This document shows positions 30,949 through 42,529 of a stretch of 64,000 bases of DNA, piece by piece. The DNA comes from Thermoleophilaceae bacterium. Lineage in GTDB: Bacteria; Actinomycetota; Thermoleophilia; Solirubrobacterales; Thermoleophilaceae. A model generated the notes under the pieces. That model was not told where the DNA came from and searched no databases. It was given only the letters and a program-made list of their open reading frames with translations. The stretch lies in the NCBI GenBank assembly GCA_040901445.1, contig JBBDYQ010000001.1, positions 124,001 through 188,000 on the forward strand, in the 5' to 3' direction. The translations under genes were made by a program, and so were the position numbers. Each line of letters opens with the position of its first letter. Position 1 is the first letter of the stretch.

Positions 30949-31374
30949 TCAGCCCAGCGGTGCGAACTCCAGCTGCTCGGGAGTGGGGCGCGCGGGTGGC
31001 CGCCACACCGGAGGGGGAGGCGGCGCCGGGACGACAGGGGTGACGGGCGCCGGCGGGCGCGCCGCGCGCCGGCGCTTCGGGCGGCGCCTGCGGGAGCGGG
31101 GGCGCCCGCTCGGCGGGCGGCGGGCGAAGCAGGCCTCCGGCTCGGCCGCCGAGTCCGGCTGCATGGCGGGTGGCCGCGCGGCGGGGGGCTGCTCCAGCGA
31201 CTCCACCGGCTCCAGGGCCGCCGGCTGGGCCGGGACCGCCCCCTGCGGGGCGGCGGGTTCCCGCGGCGGGCGCGGCTCGACCAGCAGGAGCGCGCCCGCC
31301 ACGACGATCACCACGAAGGGGGCCACGTTCCCCCAGCGCACGCGCCGCAGCAGGTCGCTCCATGCCGGTGCCAT
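30949..31374 (-). CDS. Single-pass membrane protein with proline/arginine-rich tail
   Basis: I do not recognise this 141-residue protein. It has one hydrophobic helix near residues 16-32 (VAPFVVIVVAGALLLVE) and a long tail of proline, alanine and arginine, with a cluster of more than a dozen arginines and lysines around residues 86-105. The basic stretch could contact nucleic acid or phosphate head groups. It is convergent with otsA and ends 12 bases away. Codon use and base composition fit a real gene, but there are no homology-level clues, and part of the tail could be spurious. Confidence 0.5.
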   Translation of the reverse strand: MAPAWSDLLRRVRWGNVAPFVVIVVAGALLLVEPRPPREPAAPQGAVPAQPAALEPVESLEQPPAARPPAMQPDSAAEPEACFARRPPSGRPRSRRRRPKRRRAARPPAPVTPVVPAPPPPPVWRPPARPTPEQLEFAPLG

Positions 31375-31429
31375 GCGTCGTGAAGGCCGCGACGGCGCGA
31401 AGCTCGCCCCCGGCGCCGCGGGCGCGCTG

Positions 31430-31435
31430 CTAACG
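31430..31435 (+). promoter_or_regulatory. Putative -10 box of rpsF
   Basis: TAACGT ends 10 bases before the ATG at 31446. No Shine-Dalgarno is seen in that gap, so the S6 operon may start as a leaderless message. Confidence 0.4.
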
Positions 31436-31445
31436 TGGCGCGCTG

Positions 31446-31841
31446 ATGTCGGCCCTGTACGACCTCATGATCCTGCTCGACCCCACCGCTCCCGAGGAGC
31501 GCCAGGACGAGATCCTCGCCGGCGTGAAGTCCATGATCGAGAGCTCGGGCTCGATCGAGGCCGAGCACGACTGGGGCACGCGCCGGATGGCGTACGAGAT
31601 CGACCACCGGCCGGACGCCGCCTACCGGCTCTACCAGATCCAGGCCGACCCCCAGCTGCTCGAGCGGCTCCGCCACCACCTCAAGATCACCGACGGCGTG
31701 CTTCGCGCGCGAACCATCCGCGTGAAGCCGGGCGCGCCGCCGCCGCCCACCCCTCCGCCCGCTCGCCCGGAAGGCGCACGCGGGCGTGAGGAGGAAGAGG
31801 GCGACACGCAGGTGGCGCCGCGCGCCGCCGCGGACGCCTAG
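31446..31841 (+). CDS. rpsF: 30S ribosomal protein S6
   Basis: This 131-residue protein is ribosomal protein S6, which binds S18 in the small subunit. It has the ferredoxin-like fold opening ALYDLMILLDP, then GSIEAEHDWGTRRMAYEI (the HDWG-like helix contact) and the YRLYQIQADPQLLERLRHHLKITDGVLR end. The C-terminal 35 residues are an extra proline-rich, acidic tail. In most bacteria rpsF is followed directly by ssb and rpsR. Here about 4,150 bases holding a UvrA-like and an exporter gene separate it from ssb. Confidence 0.96.
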   Translation: MSALYDLMILLDPTAPEERQDEILAGVKSMIESSGSIEAEHDWGTRRMAYEIDHRPDAAYRLYQIQADPQLLERLRHHLKITDGVLRARTIRVKPGAPPPPTPPPARPEGARGREEEEGDTQVAPRAAADA

Positions 31842-31933
31842 GATGGGCGGACTCCGAGTGGTCCCGCGGGCAACCTGATCCGCATCCAGGAGCTGCGCTG
31901 AGCCGTCGGGCGATCGCAGCAGATGGAGACACG

Positions 31934-34324
<2,391 letters not shown>

Positions 34325-34356
34325 CCGAGGCGCAAGGGCCCGCTCGACCGCTTCGG

Positions 34357-34362
34357 TACGGT
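34357..34362 (+). promoter_or_regulatory. Putative -10 box of the MFS exporter gene
   Basis: TACGGT ends 6 bases before the ATG at 34369. A separate leaderless message for the exporter is therefore possible in addition to readthrough from the UvrA-like gene. Confidence 0.35.
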
Positions 34363-34368
34363 GCCCGG

Positions 34369-35940
34369 ATGAGCAGCGGCGGGGTCGCCTTCGCCTCCTC
34401 CGAGGGACGCTGGGTCCTCGGGGCCACGGTGCTGGGCTCGGCCGTGGTCTTCCTCGAGGGCACGGTCGTCAATGTCGCGCTGCCGGAGATCGGGCGCGAC
34501 CTCGACGCCGGCGTCGCCGGCCTGCAATGGACGCTCAACGGCTACCTGCTCACGCTCGCGGCGCTGATCCTCGTGGGCGGGTCCCTGGGGGACCGCTACG
34601 GCCGGCGCCGGCTCTTCGAGATCGGGGTCGTGTGGTTCACCGCCGCGTCCGTCCTGTGCGCCGCGGCGCCCAATGTCGAGCTGCTGGTGGTCGCGCGCGT
34701 GCTCCAGGGCATCGGCGGGGCGCTGCTCACCCCGGGAAGCCTGGCGATCATCCAGGCCACCTTCCGCGAGGAGGACCGCGCGCGGGCGATCGGGGCGTGG
34801 TCGGCGCTCGGCGGGATCGCGGCCGCGGTGGGGCCGCTCGTGGGCGGCTGGCTCGTGGACACGGTGAGCTGGCGCTGGATCTTCCTCATCAACCTGCCGC
34901 TCGGGGCGCTCGTGCTGTGGGTGTCGCGGCGCCACCTGCCGGAGTCACGCGATCCCCGCGCCGGGGGCCGGCTGGACCTCACGGGCGCGCTCCTGGCCGC
35001 GGTGGCCCTCGCCGGGATCACCTATGCGCTCATCCAGGGTCCGGAGCAGGGGGCCGGCTCGCCGGCGGTGGTGGGGTTCGCGCTGATCGGGCTCGCGGCC
35101 GCAATGGGCTTCGTGGCGGCCGAGCGGCGCAACCCGCGGCCGATGCTGCCGCTGGACATCTTCAGCTCGCGCCAGTTCACCGGCGCCAACCTCGTCACGT
35201 TCGCGGTCTACGCGGCGCTCGGCGGCGTGTTCTTCCTGTTCGTCGTGTTCCTGCAGGTGTCGCTGGACTACTCGGCGGTGGCTGCGGGGGCCGCGTCGCT
35301 GCCGATCACGATCCTGATGCTGTTCCTGTCTGCGCGGGCGGGCGCGCTCGCCCAGCGCATCGGGCCGCGGATCCCGCTGACCATCGGGCCACTCGTGATC
35401 GCCGCGGGAATGGTCCTGATGGGCGGCATCGACCCGGGCGACTCCTACGTCGCCGGAGTGCTGCCCGCGGTGGTCGTGTTCGGGCTCGGCCTGTCCGCGG
35501 TGGTGGCCCCGGTCACGTCGACGGTGCTCGCGGCGGCCGACCCGCGCCATTCCGGGCTCGCCTCCGGGGTCAACAACGCGGTCTCGCGCACGGCGCAGCT
35601 GCTTGCGGTCGCGGTGCTGCCGGTGGCCGCCGGCCTGTCGGGGGGAGACTTCCAGGACCCCGTGGCGCTCGCCGACGGCTTCCGCACCGCGATGTTCATC
35701 GCCGCCGGCCTCTGCGTAGCCGGCGCCCTGCTGGCCTGGACCACGATCAGCAGCGACGTGCTGGAGGATGCCGAGCGTCCGGAGCGGGGCGAGTGCAAGC
35801 GGGCGCTGGAGCAGGCGCCGGAGCATCACTGCGCCGTCGCGGGGGCGCCGATGCACGCCGCGCCGCGGGCCTCCGTGACGAACACCGTGCAATCTGCGCG
35901 CGAAACCGTAACCCGCGCGTCGTCAGATGAGCGGTTCTAG
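34369..35940 (+). CDS. DHA2-family (14-helix) MFS drug exporter
   Basis: This 523-residue transporter has about 14 hydrophobic helices. It shows the MFS loop motif GGSLGDRYGRRRLF between helices 2 and 3, the WTLNGYLLTLAALIL start, the RVLQGIGGALLTPGSLAI helix and GPLVGGWLVDTVSWRWIFLINLP, all features of the DHA2 drug:H+ antiporter group. The C-terminal tail carries the common HHCAVAGAP-type motif and then an extra 25 polar residues. It lies 44 bases after the UvrA-like gene and 54 bases before ssb. Substrate could be a DNA-active compound, by association. Confidence 0.9.
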   Translation: MSSGGVAFASSEGRWVLGATVLGSAVVFLEGTVVNVALPEIGRDLDAGVAGLQWTLNGYLLTLAALILVGGSLGDRYGRRRLFEIGVVWFTAASVLCAAAPNVELLVVARVLQGIGGALLTPGSLAIIQATFREEDRARAIGAWSALGGIAAAVGPLVGGWLVDTVSWRWIFLINLPLGALVLWVSRRHLPESRDPRAGGRLDLTGALLAAVALAGITYALIQGPEQGAGSPAVVGFALIGLAAAMGFVAAERRNPRPMLPLDIFSSRQFTGANLVTFAVYAALGGVFFLFVVFLQVSLDYSAVAAGAASLPITILMLFLSARAGALAQRIGPRIPLTIGPLVIAAGMVLMGGIDPGDSYVAGVLPAVVVFGLGLSAVVAPVTSTVLAAADPRHSGLASGVNNAVSRTAQLLAVAVLPVAAGLSGGDFQDPVALADGFRTAMFIAAGLCVAGALLAWTTISSDVLEDAERPERGECKRALEQAPEHHCAVAGAPMHAAPRASVTNTVQSARETVTRASSDERF

Positions 35941-35953
35941 CTGCGACGCTGCC

Positions 35954-35983
35954 TACGCTTACAGGCAACCAGAGCAGAAGGAG
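35954..35983 (+). promoter_or_regulatory. Own promoter and Shine-Dalgarno of ssb
   Basis: TACGCT (35954-35959) fits a -10 box 35 bases before the ATG. AAGGAG (35978-35983) is a strong ribosome-binding site 11 bases ahead of the start. This gives ssb-rpsR-rplI transcription independent of the inserted genes. Confidence 0.45.
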
Positions 35984-35994
35984 CACGAGACTTC

Positions 35995-36456
35995 ATGAAT
36001 CTCAATCGCGTCGTGGTCACGGGTAACCTCACCAGGGATCCCGAGCTGCGCAACACCTCGGGCGGCACGCCGGTCTGCAGCCTGCGCATCGCCGTCAACA
36101 CGCGCCGCAAGAGCGGCGACGAGTGGGTCGAGAAGCCCAACTACTTCGACGTCACCGTCTGGGGCAAGCAGGGCGAGAACTGCGCCACCTACCTGGAGAA
36201 GGGGCGGCCCGTGGCCATCGACGGGCGCCTGGAGTGGCGCGAGTTCGACGACCGAGAGGGCAACAAGAGGCAGGCCGTCGAGATAGTCGCCGACTCCGTG
36301 CAGTTCCTCGGCGGGCGCGAAGGTGGCGGCGGCAACGGCAGCCGCTTCACGCCGCAGAGCGACGTCCCGGCGGACACCGGCGACTTCTCGCCCGCTCCCG
36401 CGAGCGGGGGCGGCGGTGGCGGTGGCGGCGGGGCCGACGACGACATCCCGTTCTAG
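35995..36456 (+). CDS. ssb: Single-stranded DNA-binding protein
   Basis: This 153-residue protein coats single-stranded DNA at replication forks. The OB fold is seen in NRVVVTGNLTRDPELRNT, VCSLRIAVNTRR, NYFDVTVWGKQGENCATYLEKGRPVAIDGRLEWREF and AVEIVADSVQFLGG. A glycine-rich linker leads to the acidic tip DDDIPF, the docking peptide for other replication proteins. It has its own Shine-Dalgarno and likely promoter, probably because the upstream operon was split. The next gene encodes S18. Confidence 0.96.
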   Translation: MNLNRVVVTGNLTRDPELRNTSGGTPVCSLRIAVNTRRKSGDEWVEKPNYFDVTVWGKQGENCATYLEKGRPVAIDGRLEWREFDDREGNKRQAVEIVADSVQFLGGREGGGGNGSRFTPQSDVPADTGDFSPAPASGGGGGGGGGADDDIPF

Positions 36457-36652
36457 GCGCCTGACCGGTAGAAGGGGCCCGTCCCGTGCATGATGAGCCG
36501 CGCGAGCGGCGGGTCCCGTCGCGGACGAATCCTGGAGCGAGTCGCTACAGTGTTTCGGCTCGCGCGACGAGCGCTGCAGCAGTGCTGCACGCCGGCCGGG
36601 AACAGCATCCCGGCTCTGCGCGATCCGGACACGAACCAGGAGCCCATCACCA
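36457..36652 (+). promoter_or_regulatory. Structured leader of rpsR
   Basis: This 196-base gap contains GCAGCA (36576-36581) with TGCTGC (36583-36588) and a 7-base hairpin, GCCGGGA (36595-36601) with TCCCGGC (36608-36614) around a 6-base loop. The Shine-Dalgarno-like CAGGAG follows before the GTG. The S6:S18 complex is known to bind leader RNA of this operon in other bacteria; here such a role is only inferred, and the leader sits in front of rpsR instead of rpsF. Confidence 0.4.
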
Positions 36653-36925
36653 GTGGCAAAGCAGCGAAGCCGGCCGACCACGCGCCGGCGCGACAAGCGA
36701 GGACCGGGAGGCGGCGGCCGGCGCAAGTCCTGCCCGTACTGCAAGGACAAGCTCGACGTCGTCGACTACAAGGACATCGCCACCCTTCGGCGCGCGGTCA
36801 GCGACAAGGGCAAGATCCGCTCCTCGCGCGTCACGGGCTGCTGCCGGCGGCACCAGGCTCAGCTCGCCCGCGCCGTCAAGCGCGCCCGCGAGCTCGGCTT
36901 CCTGCCCTACGTCTCCGACCGATGA
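36653..36925 (+). CDS. rpsR: 30S ribosomal protein S18 with zinc-ribbon cysteines
   Basis: This 90-residue protein is S18, which forms a pair with S6. After a basic start (RPTTRRRDKRGPGGGGRRKSCPYCKDKLDVVDYKDIATLRR), it has GKIRSSRVTGCCRRHQAQLARAVKRARELGFLPYV. The paired CPYC and CC/H residues suggest the zinc-binding (C+) form of S18, which in zinc limitation is often replaced by a cysteine-free paralogue. The gene starts with GTG after CAGGAG. Confidence 0.95.
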   Translation: MAKQRSRPTTRRRDKRGPGGGGRRKSCPYCKDKLDVVDYKDIATLRRAVSDKGKIRSSRVTGCCRRHQAQLARAVKRARELGFLPYVSDR

Positions 36926-36947
36926 CCCTGCAAACCGTCGGCTGGCT

Positions 36948-37008
36948 GCGTCATCGGGACGCTCGCGTGCGGAGCACGCGTCGCGACCCTCTTCCTTGCC
37001 ATCCTCGG
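36948..37008 (+). repeat. Palindromic repeat, copy 1, between rpsR and rplI
   Basis: A sequence of about 61 bases aligns with 41822-41881 (minus strand) almost end to end. Its core is a perfect 7-base stem CGCGTGC/GCACGCG (36964-36970 and 36974-36980) with a GGA loop. In the other copy the stem reads CGTGTGC/GCACACG, a compensatory change. Shared flanks such as GCGTC and TCCTTG extend beyond the stem. Both copies lie on the transcribed strand just before a gene. Confidence 0.75.
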
Positions 37009-37035
37009 TTTTCGGGCCATCGGAGGCTCGGGTAG

Positions 37036-37488
37036 ATGGCCAAGGCCATTCTGCTGCAGCCGGTCGAGTCGCTCGGGGCGCGCGGGGACGTCGTGGACGT
37101 GTCCACGGGCTATCTCCGCAACTACCTGGTCCCGCGCAGGCTCGCGGAGGCCGCCACGACCGGCAGCATCGAGCAGGCGCAGAGGCGCCGCGAGGCCGCC
37201 GAGCGTGCCGAGCGCGAGGCGGAGGAGAAGGCCGGCGAGACCGCCGCGCTGCTGTCCAAGACCGTGCTCACGATCCCGCATGCCGCGGGGGACGACGGTC
37301 GTCTGTTCGGCTCGGTCACGGCTCAGGAGATCGTCGACGCCATCAAGCAGGCGCGCGGCCTGAAGCTCGACAAGCGCAAGGTTCAGCTCGAGCAGCCCAT
37401 CAAGACGACCGGCTCGCACATGGTCACCGTGGAGGTGCACGACGGCGTCACGGCCGACGTGAAGACCATCGTCACGGCGTCCGCCTAG
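37036..37488 (+). CDS. rplI: 50S ribosomal protein L9
   Basis: This 150-residue protein is L9, a two-domain ribosomal protein linked by a long helix. The N-domain reads AILLQPVESLGARGDVVDVSTGYLRNYLVPRRLA, and the alanine/glutamate-rich connecting helix and C-domain with GRLFGSVTAQEIVDAI and HMVTVEVHDGVTADVKTIV match the family. It follows rpsR after a 110-base gap holding a palindromic repeat, and dnaB follows after 42 bases, the usual S18-L9-DnaB order. Confidence 0.96.
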   Translation: MAKAILLQPVESLGARGDVVDVSTGYLRNYLVPRRLAEAATTGSIEQAQRRREAAERAEREAEEKAGETAALLSKTVLTIPHAAGDDGRLFGSVTAQEIVDAIKQARGLKLDKRKVQLEQPIKTTGSHMVTVEVHDGVTADVKTIVTASA

Positions 37489-37530
37489 CGGCGCCTCCGC
37501 ACCTCCTTCACCTCCGAGCCGGGTAGCCGG

Positions 37531-39489
37531 ATGGCCGTCTCAGTCCCGCCCGACCCCACCGCCGGCGGAAGCCTGCCGCCTCAGAACCAGGAGGCCGAGG
37601 TCTCGGTCCTCGGGGCGATCCTCATCAACGAGCGCCTGTTCGACCGCGTGCTCATCGACGCGAAGCTCCAGCCCGGCGACTTCTACCGGGACCGGCACAC
37701 GCTCATCTTCCAGGCCATGCGCAGGCTCAAGGAGAAGGCGTCGCCCGAGCCCATCGACGTGCTCACCGTCTGCGAGCAGCTCCAGCGCAGCGGGGAACTC
37801 GACGCCGCCGGCGGCAGCTCCTACGTCCACTCCCTGCCCACCCTCGTGCCCGCCACGGCCAACGCGCCGCACTACGCGCGCATCGTCAAGGAGCACTCGC
37901 TCCTGCGCCGTCTCCTCCACGCCAGCATCGAGATCCGCGAGCGCGTCCTCGCCTTCAGCGGCGACCCTCAGGAGCTGGTCGACCAGGCCGAGCAGACCCT
38001 CTTCAAGGTCGCGCACGAAGAGCGCACAGGCGACGTGCGCTCCATCGGCGACGTCCTGCACGACGAGGTCGACAAGCTCGAGAAGGTCTCCCGGGAGGGC
38101 GTGGAGCTCACCGGGACACCGTCCGGCTTCCGGGACCTCGACAGCCTGACCGGAGGATTCCAGCCCGGCAACCTCATCGTCCTCGCAGCCCGGCCGGCCA
38201 TGGGAAAGAGCGCGATGGTCGTGAACATCGCCGAGAACGCGTCCGTGGACAAGCAGCGCCCGGTGGCCCTCTTCTCGCTCGAGATGTCCGAGGCCGAGCT
38301 CGCCCAGCGCTTCCTCGCGTCGCGCGCGCGCCTCGATGGTGACGACCTGCGCAAGGGCCGTGTCAAGTCGGATCGGTGGCCGAAGATCCTGAAGGCCGCC
38401 GAGAAGTACTCCTCGGCGCCCCTCTACGTCGACGACTCGAGCGACCTCGGCATCCACGAGCTGCGCGCCAAGGCCCGCAGGCTGCAGAGCAGGCACGACC
38501 TCGGACTGGTCATCGTCGACTACCTGCAGCTCATGCGCCCGGAAAACGGCTCGGTCAGCCGCGTCGAGCAGATCGGGCACATGAGCCGGGGACTCAAGAT
38601 CCTCGCGCGCGAGCTCGACGTGCCGGTGATCGCGGTCTCGCAGCTCTCGCGCGCCGTGGAGTCCCGGCCGGACAAGCGCCCGCTGCTGTCGGATCTCAGG
38701 GAAAGCGGCTGCCTCACGGGCGAGTCACGCGTGTATCTGCCGCGCACCGGTGAGCAGGTCGCCATCGCCGACGTCGTGGGTCGCGAGGGCTTCGAGGTGC
38801 TGGCCATGAACACCGACACGTGGCGGCTCGAGCCTCGACAGGTCACGCGCGCCTTCGCGACCGGGCGGAAGCGCGTCCATCGCCTGACGACGGGACTCGG
38901 CAAGCAGATCCGGGCGACCGCCAATCACAGGTTCCTCACTGTCGAAGGCTGGCGCCGGCTGGACGAGCTCGAGCCGGGAAACCACGTGGCGCTGCCCCGC
39001 GAGCTGCCCGGCCCGTCCGTGCGGTCCGGTATCACCACGCGTGGCCTCCAGGCCGGGCTGGGCACGAACCTGAGCCGCGAGCGTGCCGGACAAGTGGCGG
39101 AGCTCGTGGAATGCGAGCAGCTGCGAACGCCCGCGGCCGGCGACGCCTACTGGGACCGGATCGTCTCGATCGAAGCGGACGGCGTCGAGGAGGTGTACGA
39201 CCTCACGGTCGAGGGTCTGCACAACTTCGTGGCCGACGGGATCGTGGTCCACAACTCGATCGAGCAGGACGCGGACCTCGTCTGCTTCATCTACCGCGAC
39301 GAGTACTACAACAAGGAGTCCGAGCGGCCGGGGGAGGCCGACATCATCCTCGCGAAGCACCGCAACGGGCCCATCGGCGACGCGGTGCTCACGTTCATGC
39401 CGCGCTACCCGAAGTTCGCCAACCTGTACCGCGACCACGGCACCGACGGCGGGGCCGCCGGGGGCAACGGGCACGACCCCGTCCCGTAG
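37531..39489 (+). CDS. dnaB: Replicative DNA helicase DnaB with an intein
   Basis: This 652-residue precursor contains the replicative helicase that unwinds DNA at forks. The N-domain starts with QNQEAEVSVLGAILINERLFDRVL. The RecA-like motor has ARPAMGKSAMVVNIA (Walker A), SLEMSEAELAQRFLASRA and VIVDYLQLM (Walker B). The host protein would be about 470 residues after splicing. The inserted intein occupies residues 394-575 between SDLRESG and SIEQDADLV, the same junction that carries the well-studied cyanobacterial DnaB intein. The first host residue after the intein is Ser. Confidence 0.95.
   Translation: MAVSVPPDPTAGGSLPPQNQEAEVSVLGAILINERLFDRVLIDAKLQPGDFYRDRHTLIFQAMRRLKEKASPEPIDVLTVCEQLQRSGELDAAGGSSYVHSLPTLVPATANAPHYARIVKEHSLLRRLLHASIEIRERVLAFSGDPQELVDQAEQTLFKVAHEERTGDVRSIGDVLHDEVDKLEKVSREGVELTGTPSGFRDLDSLTGGFQPGNLIVLAARPAMGKSAMVVNIAENASVDKQRPVALFSLEMSEAELAQRFLASRARLDGDDLRKGRVKSDRWPKILKAAEKYSSAPLYVDDSSDLGIHELRAKARRLQSRHDLGLVIVDYLQLMRPENGSVSRVEQIGHMSRGLKILARELDVPVIAVSQLSRAVESRPDKRPLLSDLRESGCLTGESRVYLPRTGEQVAIADVVGREGFEVLAMNTDTWRLEPRQVTRAFATGRKRVHRLTTGLGKQIRATANHRFLTVEGWRRLDELEPGNHVALPRELPGPSVRSGITTRGLQAGLGTNLSRERAGQVAELVECEQLRTPAAGDAYWDRIVSIEADGVEEVYDLTVEGLHNFVADGIVVHNSIEQDADLVCFIYRDEYYNKESERPGEADIILAKHRNGPIGDAVLTFMPRYPKFANLYRDHGTDGGAAGGNGHDPVP
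38710..39255 (+). other. DnaB mini-intein (182 residues)
   Basis: The intein begins with Cys (CLTGESRVYLPRTGE) and ends VVHN before a +1 Ser, so all four splicing residues are present. Block B is seen as RATANHRFLTVEGWRRLDEL and block F as YWDRIVSIEADGVEEVYDLTV, with the penultimate His of VHN. The middle (from ALPRELPGPSV to TPAAGDA) is only about 45 residues and has no LAGLIDADG motif, so there is no homing endonuclease. The sequence is close to the cyanobacterial Synechocystis DnaB intein in the block regions. It should splice, but can no longer home. Confidence 0.92.
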
Positions 39490-40860
<1,371 letters not shown>

Positions 40861-40879
40861 TAGGCGTGTCGCTGGGTCA

Positions 40880-40940
40880 CTTTGCCCCGACAGGTTCTGG
40901 GTAAAGCGCTCCAGCGCCCCTCCGCACGGCCCGGCGGGCC
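40880..40940. terminator. Bidirectional terminator candidates between purA and phzF
   Basis: CTTTGCCC (40880-40887) pairs with GGGTAAAG (40899-40906), with one G-T pair and an 11-base loop. GGCCCG (40928-40933) pairs with CGGGCC (40935-40940). They lie in the 92-base gap between convergent stop codons. Confidence 0.45.
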
Positions 40941-40952
40941 ATCGGCGTCCGT

Positions 40953-41834
40953 CTAGAGCGCTCCTCCCGGCGCGAGCGGCGGCACGCCCGGGGCCAGGCG
41001 CCCCTCCATCACGAGCACGGCGTGGCCGCCCACGCGCGGAGCGGACGGCGCTCCGGGCGAGCCGCCCACCTCCACGTGGATCCGGCTGGGGCGACCGAGC
41101 TCCGCTCCCTGCTGGATCACGATCGGCCCCGGCTCCGAGCCCTGCAGTACGCGCAGCGCGCCGACGGCGCCCGCCGCCACGCCGGTGGCCGGGTCCTCCA
41201 CGATGCCCATGCGCGGCGCGAACATCCGCTGCGCCACCGAGCCGTCCTGCTCCCACCAGGCCACGAGCCCCAGGGCCGGGTCGTCCATGGCGGCGATCCC
41301 CTCCTGGTCGGCGCTCACGCCCGCGAGAGTCGCGCGGTCGCGCACCCGGGCGCAGACGAAGCGCACGCCCGTGGAGAACGGCACCGCCGGGCCTTCGAGA
41401 TCGGCGGCCTCCACGCCGAGCAACGGCGCCACCATGGCAGGCTCGAGCTCGGGCCAGGCCTCGGGCTCGGCCTGGGTCATCGTGGCCATCCCGCCGCCCA
41501 GCTCAACCGGTGTGTCACCCACGCCGGTGGCGAAGGTCCACGTGCCCTCCGCCGGGATTCGCCCGCGGCGCGCCAGCTCGATCGACGCGCCCACCACCGG
41601 ATGCCCGGCCAGCGGCAGCTCCACGCCGGGCGTGAAGATGCGCAGCCGGCGCGCGTCGTCGAGCACGAAGATCGTCTCCGACAGCCCGATCTCGGCCGCC
41701 AGCGTCTGCATCGCGTCCGTGGGGAGGGCGTCGGCGTCGAGCACCACCGCCAGCGGGTTGCCGCCGAAGGGGCGCTCCGTGAAGACGTCGAGCCAGGCGA
41801 CCTCCAGGCCGCCGGCGAGAGCCGAGCTACCCAA
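40953..41834 (-). CDS. PhzF-family epimerase/isomerase
   Basis: This 293-residue protein is a member of the PhzF family, which share a diaminopimelate-epimerase-like double fold. The opening LDVFTERPFGGNPLAVVLDA, the catalytic Glu in GLSETIFVL, TPGVELPLAGHPVVGAS and EDPATGVAAGAVGALRV are all typical. Members isomerise various small acids; the substrate here is unknown and no phenazine genes are near. The TTG start (41834) lies inside the tail of a palindromic repeat, so the true start could differ by a few codons. Confidence 0.82.
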   Translation of the reverse strand: MGSSALAGGLEVAWLDVFTERPFGGNPLAVVLDADALPTDAMQTLAAEIGLSETIFVLDDARRLRIFTPGVELPLAGHPVVGASIELARRGRIPAEGTWTFATGVGDTPVELGGGMATMTQAEPEAWPELEPAMVAPLLGVEAADLEGPAVPFSTGVRFVCARVRDRATLAGVSADQEGIAAMDDPALGLVAWWEQDGSVAQRMFAPRMGIVEDPATGVAAGAVGALRVLQGSEPGPIVIQQGAELGRPSRIHVEVGGSPGAPSAPRVGGHAVLVMEGRLAPGVPPLAPGGAL

Positions 41835-41881
41835 GGACGCAGGGAGCGACGTGTGCTCCGCACACGAGCGACCGAGGACGC
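41822..41881 (-). repeat. Palindromic repeat, copy 2, at the phzF start
   Basis: This 60-base segment on the minus strand aligns with the copy between rpsR and rplI. The central stem is CGTGTGC/GCACACG (41850-41866) with a TCC/GGA loop. The base pair next to the stem end differs from copy 1 on both sides (C-G there, T-A here). The repeat ends within the first codons of phzF and lies downstream of the RDD gene on the same strand, so it is transcribed. Confidence 0.75.
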
Positions 41882-41894
41882 CGGACGACGGCTC

Positions 41895-42497
41895 TCACGC
41901 CTTGACTACGTGGCTCGACACGGCCATGTCGTGCAGCGCCCGGTTCTGGTCGTCCCACAGCGGCCAGAAGTAGTTCAGGAACCAGGGGATGAACGGGATG
42001 ATCGAAGAGGCGATGCCCACCGCGAGGTTCTTCATGACCACCTCGCGCAGTGCCGCAGAGCCGAAGGACCAGGGCTGGCCGTTGTCGCGCACCGCGCGGA
42101 TGTCGAGGAGCTGCTTGCCGATGGTCTGCCCGTTGTTGGCGCCCTGGCGCATCATCAGCAGCGGCGCGTAGAGGAAGGCCACCACCACGATCACAAGGAT
42201 CGTGAGAATGGCGGCGCCGACCAGTGCGAAGAAGCCGCCGTCGCCGTCGTCGCCCGTGGCGAACAGCCCGCCGCCGATGATGGCGAGGATGATGAGGGAC
42301 GGCACGATGACGATCAGCCCGTCGATGATCCAGGCGCCGAGGCGGCTGCCCCAGCCGGCGAGCTGGCCCGAGACCACCGGCTGCGGCGCCTGCTGCCAGC
42401 CGCCTGGGGGCACCGGGCCGCCGTACTGCTGAGGCGGGGCGCCCGGCGGCGGGCTCTGTGGGCTCTGCGGGCCTTGGGGCTGCTGTGGGCTCTCCAT
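41895..42497 (-). CDS. RDD-family membrane protein
   Basis: This 200-residue protein starts with a 50-residue proline- and glutamine-rich segment, then an RDD domain with GSRLGAWIIDGLIVIV (Arg and Asp of the name), a second helix region LAIIGGGLF and AAILTILVIVVVAFLYAPLLMM, and GQTIGKQLLDIRAVRDNG. RDD proteins are small membrane proteins linked in some cases to ion or osmolyte transport. ATG 42497 is chosen over GTG 42506 because a TAGAGT box lies 7 bases before it and overlaps the other candidate. Confidence 0.82.
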   Translation of the reverse strand: MESPQQPQGPQSPQSPPPGAPPQQYGGPVPPGGWQQAPQPVVSGQLAGWGSRLGAWIIDGLIVIVPSLIILAIIGGGLFATGDDGDGGFFALVGAAILTILVIVVVAFLYAPLLMMRQGANNGQTIGKQLLDIRAVRDNGQPWSFGSAALREVVMKNLAVGIASSIIPFIPWFLNYFWPLWDDQNRALHDMAVSSHVVKA

Positions 42498-42504
42498 GCG
42501 CGGC

Positions 42505-42510
42505 ACTCTA
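42505..42510 (-). promoter_or_regulatory. Putative -10 box of the RDD gene
   Basis: Minus-strand TAGAGT ends 7 bases before the ATG at 42497, which supports that start. Confidence 0.4.
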
Positions 42511-42529
42511 CCCGCGCCGGTGGCGGCTC

